Shown: positions 33,059 through 41,853 of the stretch, one piece after another
Numbering within the stretch: the stretch's first letter is position 1
How the letters are laid out: every line of letters starts with the position of its first letter
Assembly: GCA_036160575.1 (NCBI GenBank)
Contig: JAYYDT010000130.1
Span: 1-43,151 of the forward strand
Reading direction: 5' to 3'
Origin: TMED26 sp002694075
GTDB taxonomy: Bacteria; Pseudomonadota; Alphaproteobacteria; Thalassobaculales; Thalassobaculaceae
DNA: 43,151 nucleotides
Notes under the pieces: model-generated
What the model saw: only the letters and a program-made list of their open reading frames with translations
Database searches by the model: none
Told to the model about the DNA's origin: nothing
Position numbers and translations under genes: made by a program

Positions 33059-33331
33059 GACAAGCTCCCCCCAAAAACGCGCCGATACGGCCCTGGGATT
33101 ATTCCCTTATCCGACCATCAAAATGTCGTGCCGCCCTAAAAACAACTGATTTTGCGCGGGAACTTTCTTTTTGCGTCACAAGATCGCGGCCCATCGCCTT
33201 TTTGAACAAACCTGTGCGCCGGTGAAATCGAATTCTAAGAGGTTTTTCTGGCTCTTTTGTGGTGTCATAGACGACTTGCGGGCGGCCCCGCGCTTTACAT
33301 CGCGGCCATATTTTCAAAGAGGATCCAGCAA

Positions 33332-34354
33332 ATGGTGGCGCATTCAGACAATCAGGCGTGGCTCGATCTTGTCCATGAAGAGGCGTTGGAGCCGGATTTG
33401 CCGATATGCGATCCGCACCATCACCTGTGGGACCAAGTCTATAGCCGGGTGCAGCCACGTTATCTCATCGACGAGATCAGCGCCGACGTGAATGGCGGGC
33501 ATAACATCGTTTCGACCGTGTTCATCGAATGTGGGGCGATGTTTCGGCAAGACGGCCCGGTGGCCTTCCGACCCGTCGGCGAAACCGAATTTGTGAATGG
33601 CATCGCGGCCATGTCGGCGGCCGGCCTCTACGGTGAAACCAAGGTCGCGGCAGGTATCGTCGGGACGGTCGATCTCAAATTCGGCGATATCGCCGGCGAG
33701 GTTCTCGACGCGCATATCGCCGCCGGCGGGGGCCGGTTCAGGGGTATTCGCTTGGCGGCGAGCCGGGACGACAGCGACGACATTATCAATCACCGCACCA
33801 ATCCACCCGCCGGGCTCTTGCTGCGTGACGATTTTCGTCAGGGGTTTAAGCATTTGGCGCCGCGCGGTCTGACCTTCGAGGCGTGGTGTTACCACCACCA
33901 AATCCCGGAAGTGACCGATCTTGCGCGGGCATTCCCCGACACCACCATTATCCTCAATCATTTTGGCGGGCCGCTGGGCGCCGGCCCCTACGCGCACCGC
34001 AAAGCCGAGGTTTTCGAGGAATGGAAAGGCCATATCGACGAACTGGCGACCTGCCACAATGTGATGGCGAAGCTGGGCGGCCTGAATATGGAGGTCAATG
34101 GATTTGGCTGGGAAGACCGGGACCGACCGCCGACCAGTGACGCGCTGATGCAGGCCACCCGGCACTATTTCGACTATGCCATTGAGAAATTCGGGGTCGA
34201 CAGATGCATGTTCGAATCCAATTTTCCGGTCGATAAGATGAGTTGCTCATTCACCGTGCTGTGGAATTCATTTAAGCGGCTGACCCAACAGTTCTCAAAG
34301 GATGAGAAAGCGGCGCTGTATCACGACACCGCCGTCAGGGTTTATAATCTATAA
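33332..34354 (+). CDS. Amidohydrolase 2 family metal-dependent hydrolase
   Basis: A 340-residue TIM-barrel enzyme of the amidohydrolase_2 family (PF04909). ICDPHHHLWD near residue 30 gives the HxH metal pair, RFRGIRLAASRD, AWCYHH, IILNHFGGPLG and the C-terminal MFESNFPVDK are the other family marks. Members include lactonases and decarboxylases of aromatic degradation. AGAGGA before ATG 33332 sets the start over the extension to 33257. It converges (25-base gap) with the dihydroxyphthalate-decarboxylase-like gene and diverges from the GMC gene, which suggests an aromatic or lactone catabolic unit. Confidence 0.89.
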   Translation: MVAHSDNQAWLDLVHEEALEPDLPICDPHHHLWDQVYSRVQPRYLIDEISADVNGGHNIVSTVFIECGAMFRQDGPVAFRPVGETEFVNGIAAMSAAGLYGETKVAAGIVGTVDLKFGDIAGEVLDAHIAAGGGRFRGIRLAASRDDSDDIINHRTNPPAGLLLRDDFRQGFKHLAPRGLTFEAWCYHHQIPEVTDLARAFPDTTIILNHFGGPLGAGPYAHRKAEVFEEWKGHIDELATCHNVMAKLGGLNMEVNGFGWEDRDRPPTSDALMQATRHYFDYAIEKFGVDRCMFESNFPVDKMSCSFTVLWNSFKRLTQQFSKDEKAALYHDTAVRVYNL

Positions 34355-34379
34355 GCCGCCGTCGGGCTTCTCGGCGCGC

Positions 34380-35378
34380 TTAAACCGGCGCCGCCGCCGC
34401 CGTATCGGGGTGGAAAATCTCGCTTATGGCGAGGCGCCGCGAGGTTAAGTGCTGGGCATGGCAATAGCGGCAGAAGGCCTCAAGATCGGCGGTGTTGTCA
34501 GCCACACCGTAAGTCCAGAAGTCCGGCCCCATGGTGGCGACGGCTTGCTCATAGGCTTCGGCGTACCACGGTGACATTTCACGATTGGCGGAACTTTCGG
34601 CGACGGCTTTCACCCGTGCCATGGCGCGCCGCCGCGCTTCTTCGAACAAACGATACACGGCGCCCGGCAGCGTGGGATGTTCCGCCACCACGGTCTTTTT
34701 GATGCCCAGGATATGCATTGGCGGGAAGATGTGCGTGCGCTTGAAATAGTCACGTTCCCACGGTCCCGCCGGATCCATTAATCGCAGTACCCGTTTGTCA
34801 CCCGCCGCGAAGGCGCGCGGCGGCGCCGGCGCGAAAATCGCGTCCAACCTCCCTTCGAGGATCGCCGCGTTCAAACTGAGCGAGGGGCCCAGGGGTTGGA
34901 GGTCGACATGGCCGGGGATCTCAAGCTTCAGGCGCTCGACCCGGCCGGGCTCATTCAGCCCGCCGGTGCGGTATTTCAACGTGTCGACATCGACGCCGAA
35001 CTCATCGGTCAAGATGCCGCGCACCCAAACCGCCAGGGTCATCCCATATTCGGGCACGCCGACAACGCGGCCCTGCAAATCCTTGGGCGTTTTTATGCCT
35101 GAATCGGCGTGCACATAAATCGCGCCATGGCGGAAGGCGCGGGATAAAAATATCGGCAAGCCGATATATTGGGATTCGCCGCGCGCGACTTGAACGAGAT
35201 AGCTCGCGAATGACAATTCGGTGATGTCGAAACGCGCTTCGTTGACCGCCAGCGGAAAAAGCGTGCCAGGCGTTTCCGTCTGACACACGAGATCGAAACC
35301 CGCCAGTCCGAGACTGCCGTCCAGCACCGGTTTGGCGCGATCATAATCCCAACACGCAAGCGTTAATTTCGGCGCCAT
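34380..35378 (-). CDS. 4,5-dihydroxyphthalate decarboxylase-like / NMT1-type protein
   Basis: A 332-residue protein with a periplasmic-binding-protein fold: LTLACWDYDRAKPVLDG, FDITELSFASYLV, GIKTPKDLQGRVVGVPEYGMTLAVWVRGIL, then RLDAIFAPAPPRAF and WTYGVADNTADLEAFCRYCHAQHL. It has no signal peptide, which favours the cytoplasmic decarboxylase branch (Pht5-like) over an ABC transporter substrate-binding protein; databases label both ways. No permease or ATPase genes are nearby. The Rieske oxygenase elsewhere in the window is phthalate-dioxygenase-like, but 16 kb away. Function is tentative. Confidence 0.72.
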   Translation of the reverse strand: MAPKLTLACWDYDRAKPVLDGSLGLAGFDLVCQTETPGTLFPLAVNEARFDITELSFASYLVQVARGESQYIGLPIFLSRAFRHGAIYVHADSGIKTPKDLQGRVVGVPEYGMTLAVWVRGILTDEFGVDVDTLKYRTGGLNEPGRVERLKLEIPGHVDLQPLGPSLSLNAAILEGRLDAIFAPAPPRAFAAGDKRVLRLMDPAGPWERDYFKRTHIFPPMHILGIKKTVVAEHPTLPGAVYRLFEEARRRAMARVKAVAESSANREMSPWYAEAYEQAVATMGPDFWTYGVADNTADLEAFCRYCHAQHLTSRRLAISEIFHPDTAAAAPV

Positions 35379-35457
35379 CCCATACCCTCAGCCAATCACG
35401 GCGGCAGCATAGGCGCATTGGGGCGGGATCCGCCAGTGGGGCGCCAACGTTTCCAAA

Positions 35458-36027
35458 TCAGCCTTTGATCATTTCAAAAAAGCGCGCCTCCAAGCGGGCG
35501 TCGTCGGCGAAAGCCCCTGTGAACCGCGAGGTTAGCGTCGCGACATTAGGTTTTTTGATGCCACGTGTCGTCATGCATTGGTGCTTGGCGTCGACCACGA
35601 TCGCCACGCCACGTGGTCTCAGAACCCGCTCAATACATTCAACGATTTGCGCGGTCATGGTTTCCTGAGTTTGCAGGCGTCGGGCAAAAATCTCCACCAC
35701 GCGCGCCAGTTTGGAGATCCCCACAACCTTGCCGTCGGGAATATAGGCCAGATGCGCATGGCCCAGGATGGCGACCATGTGATGCTCACAATGGCTCTCA
35801 ACCGCTATGTCGCGCAACAAGACCATATCGTCGTAGCCGGACACTTCCTCGAAAGTGCGGCCAAGGACCGCGTCGGGGTCGGCTTCATATCCGGCGAAAA
35901 ACTCCTCATAGGCGTCGACAACCCTTTTCGGGGTGTCGATGAGGCCTTCGCGTTCCGGGTCATCGCCAGCCCATTCGATAAGCGTTCTGACCGCGCCTTC
36001 GGCGGTTTGCCTAGAGGGTTTGGGCAC
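35458..36027 (-). CDS. folE: GTP cyclohydrolase I
   Basis: A 189-residue enzyme converting GTP to dihydroneopterin triphosphate, the first step of folate synthesis. Zinc ligands are in ESHCEHHM (C and H) and in KHQCMTTRG; GRTFEEVSGYDDMV, GKVVGISKLARVVEIFARRLQTQE and the C-terminal MTTRGIKKP are the family blocks. GGAGAG seven bases before a GTG at 36027 gives the best start; the alternative TTG at 36042 would place that ribosome binding site inside the gene. It stands alone, 300 bases after the YaiI-family gene. Confidence in function is high. Confidence 0.93.
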   Translation of the reverse strand: MPKPSRQTAEGAVRTLIEWAGDDPEREGLIDTPKRVVDAYEEFFAGYEADPDAVLGRTFEEVSGYDDMVLLRDIAVESHCEHHMVAILGHAHLAYIPDGKVVGISKLARVVEIFARRLQTQETMTAQIVECIERVLRPRGVAIVVDAKHQCMTTRGIKKPNVATLTSRFTGAFADDARLEARFFEMIKG

Positions 36028-36102
36028 GTTTTGTCTCTCCAATGCGGCTAAGGCTCTGAATGCCTAAGAATTTGGGTAGATCGATCAGGTGAGGGGTGCG
36101 AC

Positions 36103-36108
36103 GTTATA
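36103..36108 (-). promoter_or_regulatory. -10 candidate for folE
   Basis: On the minus strand TATAAC (five of six to TATAAT) within an AT-rich patch, preceded 15 bases upstream by TAGACT. The predicted leader to the GTG start is about 70 bases. The spacer is short, so this is tentative. Confidence 0.28.
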
Positions 36109-36196
36109 ACATACCACTGGATTAGTCTAGCATTTCCGCTTAGAGGACCGCCGTTTTATTGTTGCGTCTCAGCGGTTTATAGGGCGCCACCGGAAC

Positions 36197-36216
36197 GCTT
36201 TGGGCTTTGCCCAAGC
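36197..36216. terminator. Short hairpin between yaiI and folE
   Basis: GCTTTGGGC and GCCCAAGC pair around a TTT loop with one bulged base. It lies 110 bases past the YaiI-family stop and upstream of folE on the same strand, so it might end the first transcript. No U-tract is seen. Confidence 0.22.
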
Positions 36217-36327
36217 GGCGCGGCGGTCTGAATTCAGGTGTCATGGCTTTGGCGAGGGGCAAGGTTGGGCGCCAACATCCAAGGACCGGGCCGGCCCCCG
36301 GCAAAAATTAGTCCAAGCGGGACCGAT

Positions 36328-36771
36328 CTAGTGCCGGGATAAAAGCTGATCCAGCGCTTGAGAAAAGCGCGACCGGTCGGCTTTGGAAAAAGGCTTGCCC
36401 TTCCCCTGGCGAAACGGGTCGGCAGCGCGCAAATCGGCCATCAAATCGCGCATTGCCAAAAGGGTCCCGACATTCTTTTCCGTGATGGGGCTGCCATCCG
36501 GGCGCAGCACGGCGGCGCCGTTTTCAACCACCCGCGCGGCCAGGGGTATGTCATTCGTCACCACGATATCGCCGCCGCCGGCCTCGCGTGCGATCCACAT
36601 ATCCGCGGCGTCGGGGCCGTCATCGACAATCGCCAGATCGATCAATGGATGCGGGTGTGGGCGGATGCCGCCGTTACAAACCATTACCGCCCGGCTGCCA
36701 TGGCGGATGGCGATGGTGATGATTTCATCTTTCACCGGACAGGCGTCCGCGTCGACATAGACGGTGGTCAT
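36328..36771 (-). CDS. yaiI: YaiI/YqxD family protein (UPF0178, DUF188)
   Basis: A 147-residue PIN-like protein. VYVDADACPVKDEI opens the family domain; the acidic residues D7 and D9 could bind metal, and IVTNDIPLAARVVENGA plus ITEKNVGTLLAMRDLM follow. A nuclease role is suggested by the fold but not shown. GGAGGA five bases before the ATG supports the start. It diverges from an MFS gene across an intergenic block with tandem repeats. Normal length. Confidence 0.91.
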   Translation of the reverse strand: MTTVYVDADACPVKDEIITIAIRHGSRAVMVCNGGIRPHPHPLIDLAIVDDGPDAADMWIAREAGGGDIVVTNDIPLAARVVENGAAVLRPDGSPITEKNVGTLLAMRDLMADLRAADPFRQGKGKPFSKADRSRFSQALDQLLSRH

Positions 36772-36815
36772 GGCAGTCCTCCGTTCACGCCGTCCGGCGG
36801 CGGGATGAAATCAAT

Positions 36816-36853
36816 TGCCCACCTGACCCACGGCTGCCCACCTGGCCCACGGC
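36816..36853. repeat. Tandem repeat, 19-bp unit x2
   Basis: Two directly adjoining copies of TGCCCACCTGRCCCACGGC (36816-36834 and 36835-36853) differ at one base. They lie between the YaiI-family gene and the divergent MFS gene. Confidence 0.7.
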
Positions 36854-36863
36854 GCGGCCCGGC

Positions 36864-36905
36864 CCTTAACACCCGGTCCTTAACAGCCGCCCCTTAACAC
36901 CCACA
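36864..36905. repeat. Tandem repeat, 14-bp unit x3
   Basis: Three copies of a 14-base unit beginning CCTTAACA start at 36864, 36878 and 36892. The first eight bases are identical in each; the last six vary (CCCGGT, GCCGCC, CCCACA). It directly follows the 19-bp repeat pair, in the same intergenic region. Confidence 0.65.
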
Positions 36906-36925
36906 AGGACACATTGACCATAGGG

Positions 36926-36949
36926 TTTGAGTCATGAATGTGTCACAAA
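36926..36949 (+). promoter_or_regulatory. Imperfect dyad just before an MFS gene
   Basis: TTTGAGTCAT and ATGTGTCACAAA form a partial inverted repeat ending one base before the chosen ATG of the MFS gene. A TTGACC lies a few bases upstream (36914-36919) and could be a -35. An operator in this position would block transcription or translation start. Confidence 0.25.
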
Positions 36950-36950
36950 G

Positions 36951-38213
36951 ATGGAACGAACCGGTTCCCACTCGCCCGATATGCGCTCCATGTCCCTTTC
37001 CGAAAGATTCACCGGGTTAAGCTTGCACGACAATTTGCCGATCATGCTCGTCGGGCTCGGTCATGGCGGCACACATTGGGTTGCCGCGACTTTCTACATT
37101 GTCTTACCGGCGGTGGCGGTGTCCTTGGGGCTGAGCTACACGGAAACCGGTCTGTTGGTGTCGATCCTGCACGTCAGTTCCTTCGCCGCCAATTTTTTGA
37201 GCGGACCCTTAACCGATATCACCGGCCGCCACATTCTGTTGCAGACTTGCGCGCTCCTCGCCGGCGCGGCGGCGCTCGCCGGGTTTGTCGTGGCGCCCGG
37301 GTTTTTCGCGCTGGCCGCGCTTATCACGATTATCGGCGTGACCAATAATTTATGGCATCCGCCGGCGATCTCTTTTCTCAGCACGGCGTTTCCCGCCAAC
37401 CGAGGCTACGCGTTATCGATCCATGCCCTGGGGGCCAATCTTGGCGACGCCGTCGCACCGATCACCGCGGGGATTTTGTTGACCGCGGCCGGCTGGCGAC
37501 AAACCACCGTTCTGAACAGCATTCCGGTGATTGTGGTCGCGGTCCTGATTGCCGTCTTTTTGTCCCGCACCACGCGCCGAGAAAGACACTTGAAGGCGGA
37601 AAGCCGCGTCGGTGTGAGCTTCAGCCATTATCTCAACGGGATGCGCCAGGTGTGCACCAATCATGCTGTCCTGAAGCTCTGTCTTATGTCGGCCTTTCGC
37701 TCAACCACCCAGGCCGGCTTGTTAATGTTTTTACCGCTTTATCTCGCCAATGTGATCGCGGCGACACCGCTGATGATGGGACTGACCCTGGCGGCGATGC
37801 AAATCGGCGGCATGATCGCCAGCCCGGTCGCGGGGATTTGGTCGGACCGGGTCGGCCGCCGCCCGGTGGTGCTGGCCGGCCTGACCGTTTCCACGGTAAC
37901 GGTCGTCGCGCTTACCCTTATTGGCAGTGATCTGATTTTCATCGCCGGGGTCGCCGTTCTTGGCTTTGCGCTCTACGCGGTGCGCCCGGTGGTCCATAGT
38001 TGGATGATGGACCTGACCCCGCATGAGCTCGGGGGTTCGGCGACCAGTTTGATGTTTGGCGCCCAGGCGGGGCTGTCGACCTTAATGCCGATTGTTGGCG
38101 GGATGATCGCCGACAGCTATGGATTGCTTTGGGTTTTCTACGTTTTAGCCGGTTCAATGTTGGTGACAAATCTATTGGTGTTGACGCTGCCGCGTGGCGC
38201 GCCATCAAGGTGA
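36951..38213 (+). CDS. MFS transporter (Fsr-like)
   Basis: A 420-residue carrier with about 12 helices. LVGLGHGGTHWVAATFYIVLP, GLLVSILHVSSFAANFLSGPLTD and ITGRHILLQ form the first helices and motif A; GVTNNLWHPPAISFLS in helix 4 resembles the fosmidomycin-resistance (Fsr) group, where a W-HP element is conserved. The second half has AGIWSDRVGRRPVVLAG. The start is uncertain: ATG 36951 is chosen, while ATG 36978 or 36990 would also leave all helices intact and none has a good ribosome binding site. It is probably an exporter or a metabolite carrier. Confidence 0.87.
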   Translation: MERTGSHSPDMRSMSLSERFTGLSLHDNLPIMLVGLGHGGTHWVAATFYIVLPAVAVSLGLSYTETGLLVSILHVSSFAANFLSGPLTDITGRHILLQTCALLAGAAALAGFVVAPGFFALAALITIIGVTNNLWHPPAISFLSTAFPANRGYALSIHALGANLGDAVAPITAGILLTAAGWRQTTVLNSIPVIVVAVLIAVFLSRTTRRERHLKAESRVGVSFSHYLNGMRQVCTNHAVLKLCLMSAFRSTTQAGLLMFLPLYLANVIAATPLMMGLTLAAMQIGGMIASPVAGIWSDRVGRRPVVLAGLTVSTVTVVALTLIGSDLIFIAGVAVLGFALYAVRPVVHSWMMDLTPHELGGSATSLMFGAQAGLSTLMPIVGGMIADSYGLLWVFYVLAGSMLVTNLLVLTLPRGAPSR

Positions 38214-38347
38214 GACAGACCCGCCCACCTTGGTTGGGTTGGCGATGGCGCGAGAACGCCCGATTGAGTTTTTTGATCATTGCCGCGGAATTTGCTGGCG
38301 CGGTTTAATTTTCGGTGGATGAAGCGTTTCTAGATTAGGCGACGACC

Positions 38348-39652
38348 TTGCCTCAAGTGATTCAACCAAAACTTCGACTTCGGGACTGCTACGCGTTTTT
38401 CGCGCCGCTGGTGCTGATGGTCGAGTTGAACATGATCTCCAAGTCGGCGATCCATGCGTTCCTAGCCCGCATGCCGACGCCGGATGTCACACTCGCCGCC
38501 TTCAACGCGGCCTTCACTCTTTATTTCGCAATCACCAGCGCGACCGAGGTGATTGTCGCGCTGAGCCTCTCCTATCTGAAGACCCGGGCCGATCTTTGGC
38601 GCTTAATCGGTTTCACCGCCGCGGTGTTGACGCTGCCTTGGGGGATCGCCGTGATCGCCGCCGTGACCGATGCTGGCGATATCCTTTTCGGCGACTGGTT
38701 TGGCCTGAGCTCGCGCGGCCAGACCGAGGCGCGCTGGGCCATCGGACTGTTGGCGTTAAGCGCGCCGGTGTTGTTGCTGCGGGGCACCGCGTTCGCGCTG
38801 CTCATGCTCAATCGCCGAACCATTATCATCACCTGGAGCACGCTGGTCCGCTTAACCTCTCTCGGTTTGTCGTTGGTGGTCCTTCCGGTGTGGTTGGAGG
38901 GCGCGGCGGTCGGTGCGGCGGCGCTGGTCTTCTGCATGGCGTCGGAGACTGTTTTCGCCTGGCTCTTCGCGCGCCGCTATCTGGCGGCCATGCCGGCGGG
39001 CGAGAAAACCCCCCTGATCTTCGGTCAATACTGGCGCTTTTCCTGGCCCTTGATCATCAATTCCTCCGCCGAAATGGGCGTTATTTTGGCCATTAACTTA
39101 TTCCTCGGCCGGCTGAACGACGCGGAAATCGCCATTGCCGCCTTCGGCGTCATCCACGGCTTGGCGTCCTTCCTGATGGCGCCGATGCGCAATCTGGCGC
39201 AAACCGCGCAAACCCTGGTTGCCCGACGGGCGGATGTGCGGGTGATCCTGATTTTCACCGGCCAACTCGTGGCTGGTTTCATCGTCCTCGCGTTAGTTCT
39301 ATTCCAAACCCCGCTGAAAGACGTGGTGTTACGCGGGATCATGGGGTTGACGCCCGAGCTTGCGGCTTACTGTGAGCCGGCGATGGGTTTTGCCTTCGCG
39401 ATGGCGGCTTTTTGGGCCGCCTCCGCGCTTTTCCGGGGTTTGCTCTCCAAAGCACGCAGCACCACGACCTTGGCGACGGCGGGACTCTTGCGGATTGGGA
39501 CGGCCATCGCGGCGGGTTTCACCACCCTGGTTTTCCCCGACATGAACGGGGGGCTCCTCGGGATTTTCGCCTGGATAAGCTCCTACGCGATCGAGACCGT
39601 TCTCAGCGGTTGGCGCTTGCGACGCATCGGCTGGTTCATCGCCGTTGAGTAA
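38348..39652 (+). CDS. MATE/MOP-superfamily-like multidrug or lipid flippase
   Basis: A 434-residue membrane protein with about 12 hydrophobic helices. The repeated halves AFFAPLVLMVELNMISKSAIHAFLA and YWRFSWPLIINSSAEMGVILAINLFLG, each followed by a long loop, recall MATE and MVF-type flippases. The basic segment RNLAQTAQTLVARRADVR is in the middle. It is not a canonical DinF or NorM. The TTG at 38348 gives the longest plausible frame; no strong ribosome binding site is present, so a GTG at 38357 is possible. It ends where a long inverted repeat begins. Substrate unknown. Confidence 0.75.
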   Translation: MPQVIQPKLRLRDCYAFFAPLVLMVELNMISKSAIHAFLARMPTPDVTLAAFNAAFTLYFAITSATEVIVALSLSYLKTRADLWRLIGFTAAVLTLPWGIAVIAAVTDAGDILFGDWFGLSSRGQTEARWAIGLLALSAPVLLLRGTAFALLMLNRRTIIITWSTLVRLTSLGLSLVVLPVWLEGAAVGAAALVFCMASETVFAWLFARRYLAAMPAGEKTPLIFGQYWRFSWPLIINSSAEMGVILAINLFLGRLNDAEIAIAAFGVIHGLASFLMAPMRNLAQTAQTLVARRADVRVILIFTGQLVAGFIVLALVLFQTPLKDVVLRGIMGLTPELAAYCEPAMGFAFAMAAFWAASALFRGLLSKARSTTTLATAGLLRIGTAIAAGFTTLVFPDMNGGLLGIFAWISSYAIETVLSGWRLRRIGWFIAVE

Positions 39653-39710
39653 ATCGCCCCGCCGCTCTTTTTTGATGACGAGTTTGAAAAATCTCGGTGG
39701 CGGGCGATTT
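39651..39710. terminator. Long inverted repeat between convergent genes
   Basis: AAATCGCCCCGCC (39651-39663) pairs with GGCGGGCGATTT (39699-39710), nine perfect bases then a bulged C. The loop holds T and A runs (TTTTTT at 39668-39673 and AAAAA at 39687-39691) that extend pairing. It lies in the 111-base gap between the flippase (+) and the flavoprotein (-), as expected for a bidirectional terminator. Confidence 0.48.
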
Positions 39711-39763
39711 GCCAAACCGCTTTGATACTTTGCGCCCCAAAGCGCGGCGCCAACGCCAAAGGG

Positions 39764-41215
39764 CTAGATCGGAACCGGCGGCTTCCACGCGTTGATATGC
39801 GGTATTTCATCGCCGAAAAGTTCCGGTGCCTCATGGGCATGCAGGTCGGCGAGGTGATGGGCGAAGTCCTCATTGAAGATGGCCGCCGCGATGCCTTTGG
39901 CCAAGCGGGTCGCGCCATCGCTGACACAAGGGATGTCGCCGCTGACATTTCCGTGACTGACGGTGGCGGCGAACGTAAAATTGTGGATCGCCTGCAACGA
40001 AGGAACAACCTCCCCCGGTTTGGCCTGAAACTCAAAGGCGGGTCCCAGGTCCGGAAAATCCAAAAGTTCAGGTAAAATCTCGCCATCGTCCGGAACGGAA
40101 TCTCGAAAGGTGCGGATGCGCGGTGCGAATTCGCCCAATTCGCCAGGTGCCTGGGTATCTATTTTAAAGCCCGTGCAATAGATAATTTCGTTGGCGGTGA
40201 ACCGGTAGGCGCCGGCGGAGATCTCCAACCGATCCGCTGACTGGGTGACTCTCTCCAGGGGCGCGTTTAAATTGATCTCGACATTGGGATGTCGAAAAAC
40301 CCGGTTCACCGAGTCGCGCGGCGGGGCGGTTCGATATCGCATCACATAGGACAAGAGGTCGAGCCGCGCCTTCGCCGGCAGCATCGAAAACCCGGCGGTA
40401 AATCCCGGAAAATTCGTGTGCTTCATCTTGTTTATGCGGGACACATCAGGCGCCCGCACCAACAAGTGGACCTTCCGCGCGCCCGCTTCCAAGGCTTCGG
40501 CGGCGTTATCGACGGCCGATGCGCTGAACCCGACGATGGCGACCACTTTGCCGCGCATGGCGGTGAAATCGATGTCATCGGAACTATGGCGCACAGACGG
40601 CCCGACCAAGCCCGCGAGGGCGGCGGGCACGCGTGGGCGCGCCAAGCCTTCCCGTCCGGTGGCGAGGACAATCCGCCGGGCCGGCAGGACGCGCTCCTCG
40701 CCGCCTTGCCGCACGGTTAAATCGAAGCCATGGGGGGTTGAAGAAATATCCAAAACAGAGGCGTTGTTTTCGACGGGAAGCGCCAGTACCTGGCGATACC
40801 AGGTGAGATATTCCATCCACATCGGCCGCGGGATTTTGCCCAAGTCCCGCCATGCCGGCTCGCCGAATTTCGCCTCAAACCATGTGCGAAACGCTAAATT
40901 TGGTAGGCCCATCGCGGGGCCCGCCAGGTGTTTCGGGGACCGCAAGGTTTCCATCCGCGCGTAGCTGACCCAGGGTCCTTCGCGCCCCGCCGGTTTGGCG
41001 TCGAGGATTTTGATATTGTTGATGCCTTCGCGCTGGAGCGCGAAAGCGGCGGCCAGTCCGCACATGCCGGCGCCGATCACGACCACATCGGTGACGCGCG
41101 CGCCCGATGGCGCGAACCGCGCCGGCACCCACGCCCGCGGCGGAAATTCTAAGATCTCGAGATCGCGGGCCAAACGCGCGCCGAGCGCCCTAAGATTTGC
41201 GGTTTCTGCGGTCAA
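39764..41215 (-). CDS. Flavin-dependent monooxygenase-like NAD(P)/FAD oxidoreductase
   Basis: A 483-residue flavoprotein. VVVIGAGMCGLAAAFALQ holds the FAD GxGxxG at 48-53, and KVVAIVGFSASAVDNAAEAL, near residue ~220, is a second Rossmann motif in which the usual GxGxSA is altered to GFSASA. GREGPWVSYARMETLRSPKH is like the linker of FMO/BVMO-type proteins; the diagnostic BVMO fingerprint FxGxxxHxxxW is not seen. It would be a cytoplasmic NADPH-dependent oxygenase or reductase. It diverges from a YwqK-like gene and stands alone; no partner reductase is near. Confidence 0.87.
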   Translation of the reverse strand: MTAETANLRALGARLARDLEILEFPPRAWVPARFAPSGARVTDVVVIGAGMCGLAAAFALQREGINNIKILDAKPAGREGPWVSYARMETLRSPKHLAGPAMGLPNLAFRTWFEAKFGEPAWRDLGKIPRPMWMEYLTWYRQVLALPVENNASVLDISSTPHGFDLTVRQGGEERVLPARRIVLATGREGLARPRVPAALAGLVGPSVRHSSDDIDFTAMRGKVVAIVGFSASAVDNAAEALEAGARKVHLLVRAPDVSRINKMKHTNFPGFTAGFSMLPAKARLDLLSYVMRYRTAPPRDSVNRVFRHPNVEINLNAPLERVTQSADRLEISAGAYRFTANEIIYCTGFKIDTQAPGELGEFAPRIRTFRDSVPDDGEILPELLDFPDLGPAFEFQAKPGEVVPSLQAIHNFTFAATVSHGNVSGDIPCVSDGATRLAKGIAAAIFNEDFAHHLADLHAHEAPELFGDEIPHINAWKPPVPI

Positions 41216-41409
41216 TGAAGGTCACCCTAGAACAGAGGCGAAGTGGTTCGGATACGCCTTTCGATACCGTTTAATCCCGGCCGCCCCAAAGACAAAAATA
41301 TCGCACGGACGTCAGGCGCCGCGATACCGCGTATTGGCGGCCCCGGGGTGACCTGGGGTGATCGTCATTTTCCGCACACATAGCGACGGCCGCGCGGTAA
41401 GCTGCCGAC

Positions 41410-41853
41410 ATGAGACAGTGTCGTCTAAGCGCCCTATTGCTGGCCCCTTGGATTGTGCTCGCGGCGACCGGCGCCGCGGCGGCCGCCGGCATGGTCACTG
41501 ACAAAGACCTGGTCGAACGGAACGGGCTTTGGTTTCAAAAATCCTCTGAGATCCCCTACACCGGCAGTACACGCGGTTTGAAGCAACGCAGCTATCGGCA
41601 GGGCAAACTTCATGGTCGCGGGATTATTTTGTATGAAAGCGGCCAATTAAAAGTCGAGATGACCTATGAAAACGGCAAGCTGAATGGCCCCTACAAGATG
41701 TATTTCGAAAACGGCCGGCCCATGATGCGCGGCACCATGAAAAACGATCAAAGAGAGGGGCGTTGGGAAGTGTTCTATTTCAACGGCGAAAAGAGTTTGC
41801 ATTCGTCGGGCGAATACCGGAACGGCGCGTGGGTGGGACCTTTGAAGGACTGA
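41410..41853 (+). CDS. Exported YwqK-family / MORN-like repeat protein
   Basis: A 147-residue protein with a Sec signal peptide in residues 1-26 (LSALLLAPWIVLAATGAAAAAG) and then four YwqK/MORN_2 repeats of the G-x-L-x-G-x-x-x-x-Y-x-x-G pattern: QGKLHGRGIILYESGQ, NGKLNGPYKMYFENGR, NDQREGRWEVFYFNGE and a last partial NGAWVGP. In Bacillus YwqK is linked to a toxin system, but many alphaproteobacterial copies stand alone, as here; no toxin gene adjoins. The signal peptide indicates a periplasmic or surface location. A role is not known. Confidence 0.82.
   Translation: MRQCRLSALLLAPWIVLAATGAAAAAGMVTDKDLVERNGLWFQKSSEIPYTGSTRGLKQRSYRQGKLHGRGIILYESGQLKVEMTYENGKLNGPYKMYFENGRPMMRGTMKNDQREGRWEVFYFNGEKSLHSSGEYRNGAWVGPLKD

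Noticed and set aside
34210..34219. GTTCGAATCC resembles the T-arm of a tRNA.
   Set aside because: It lies inside the amidohydrolase gene at the conserved FESNF segment, and no acceptor stem or anticodon arm surrounds it.
36927..36950. A TTG start giving eight extra residues to the MFS gene.
   Set aside because: No ribosome binding site precedes it, and it would place the dyad at 36926-36949 inside the coding region.
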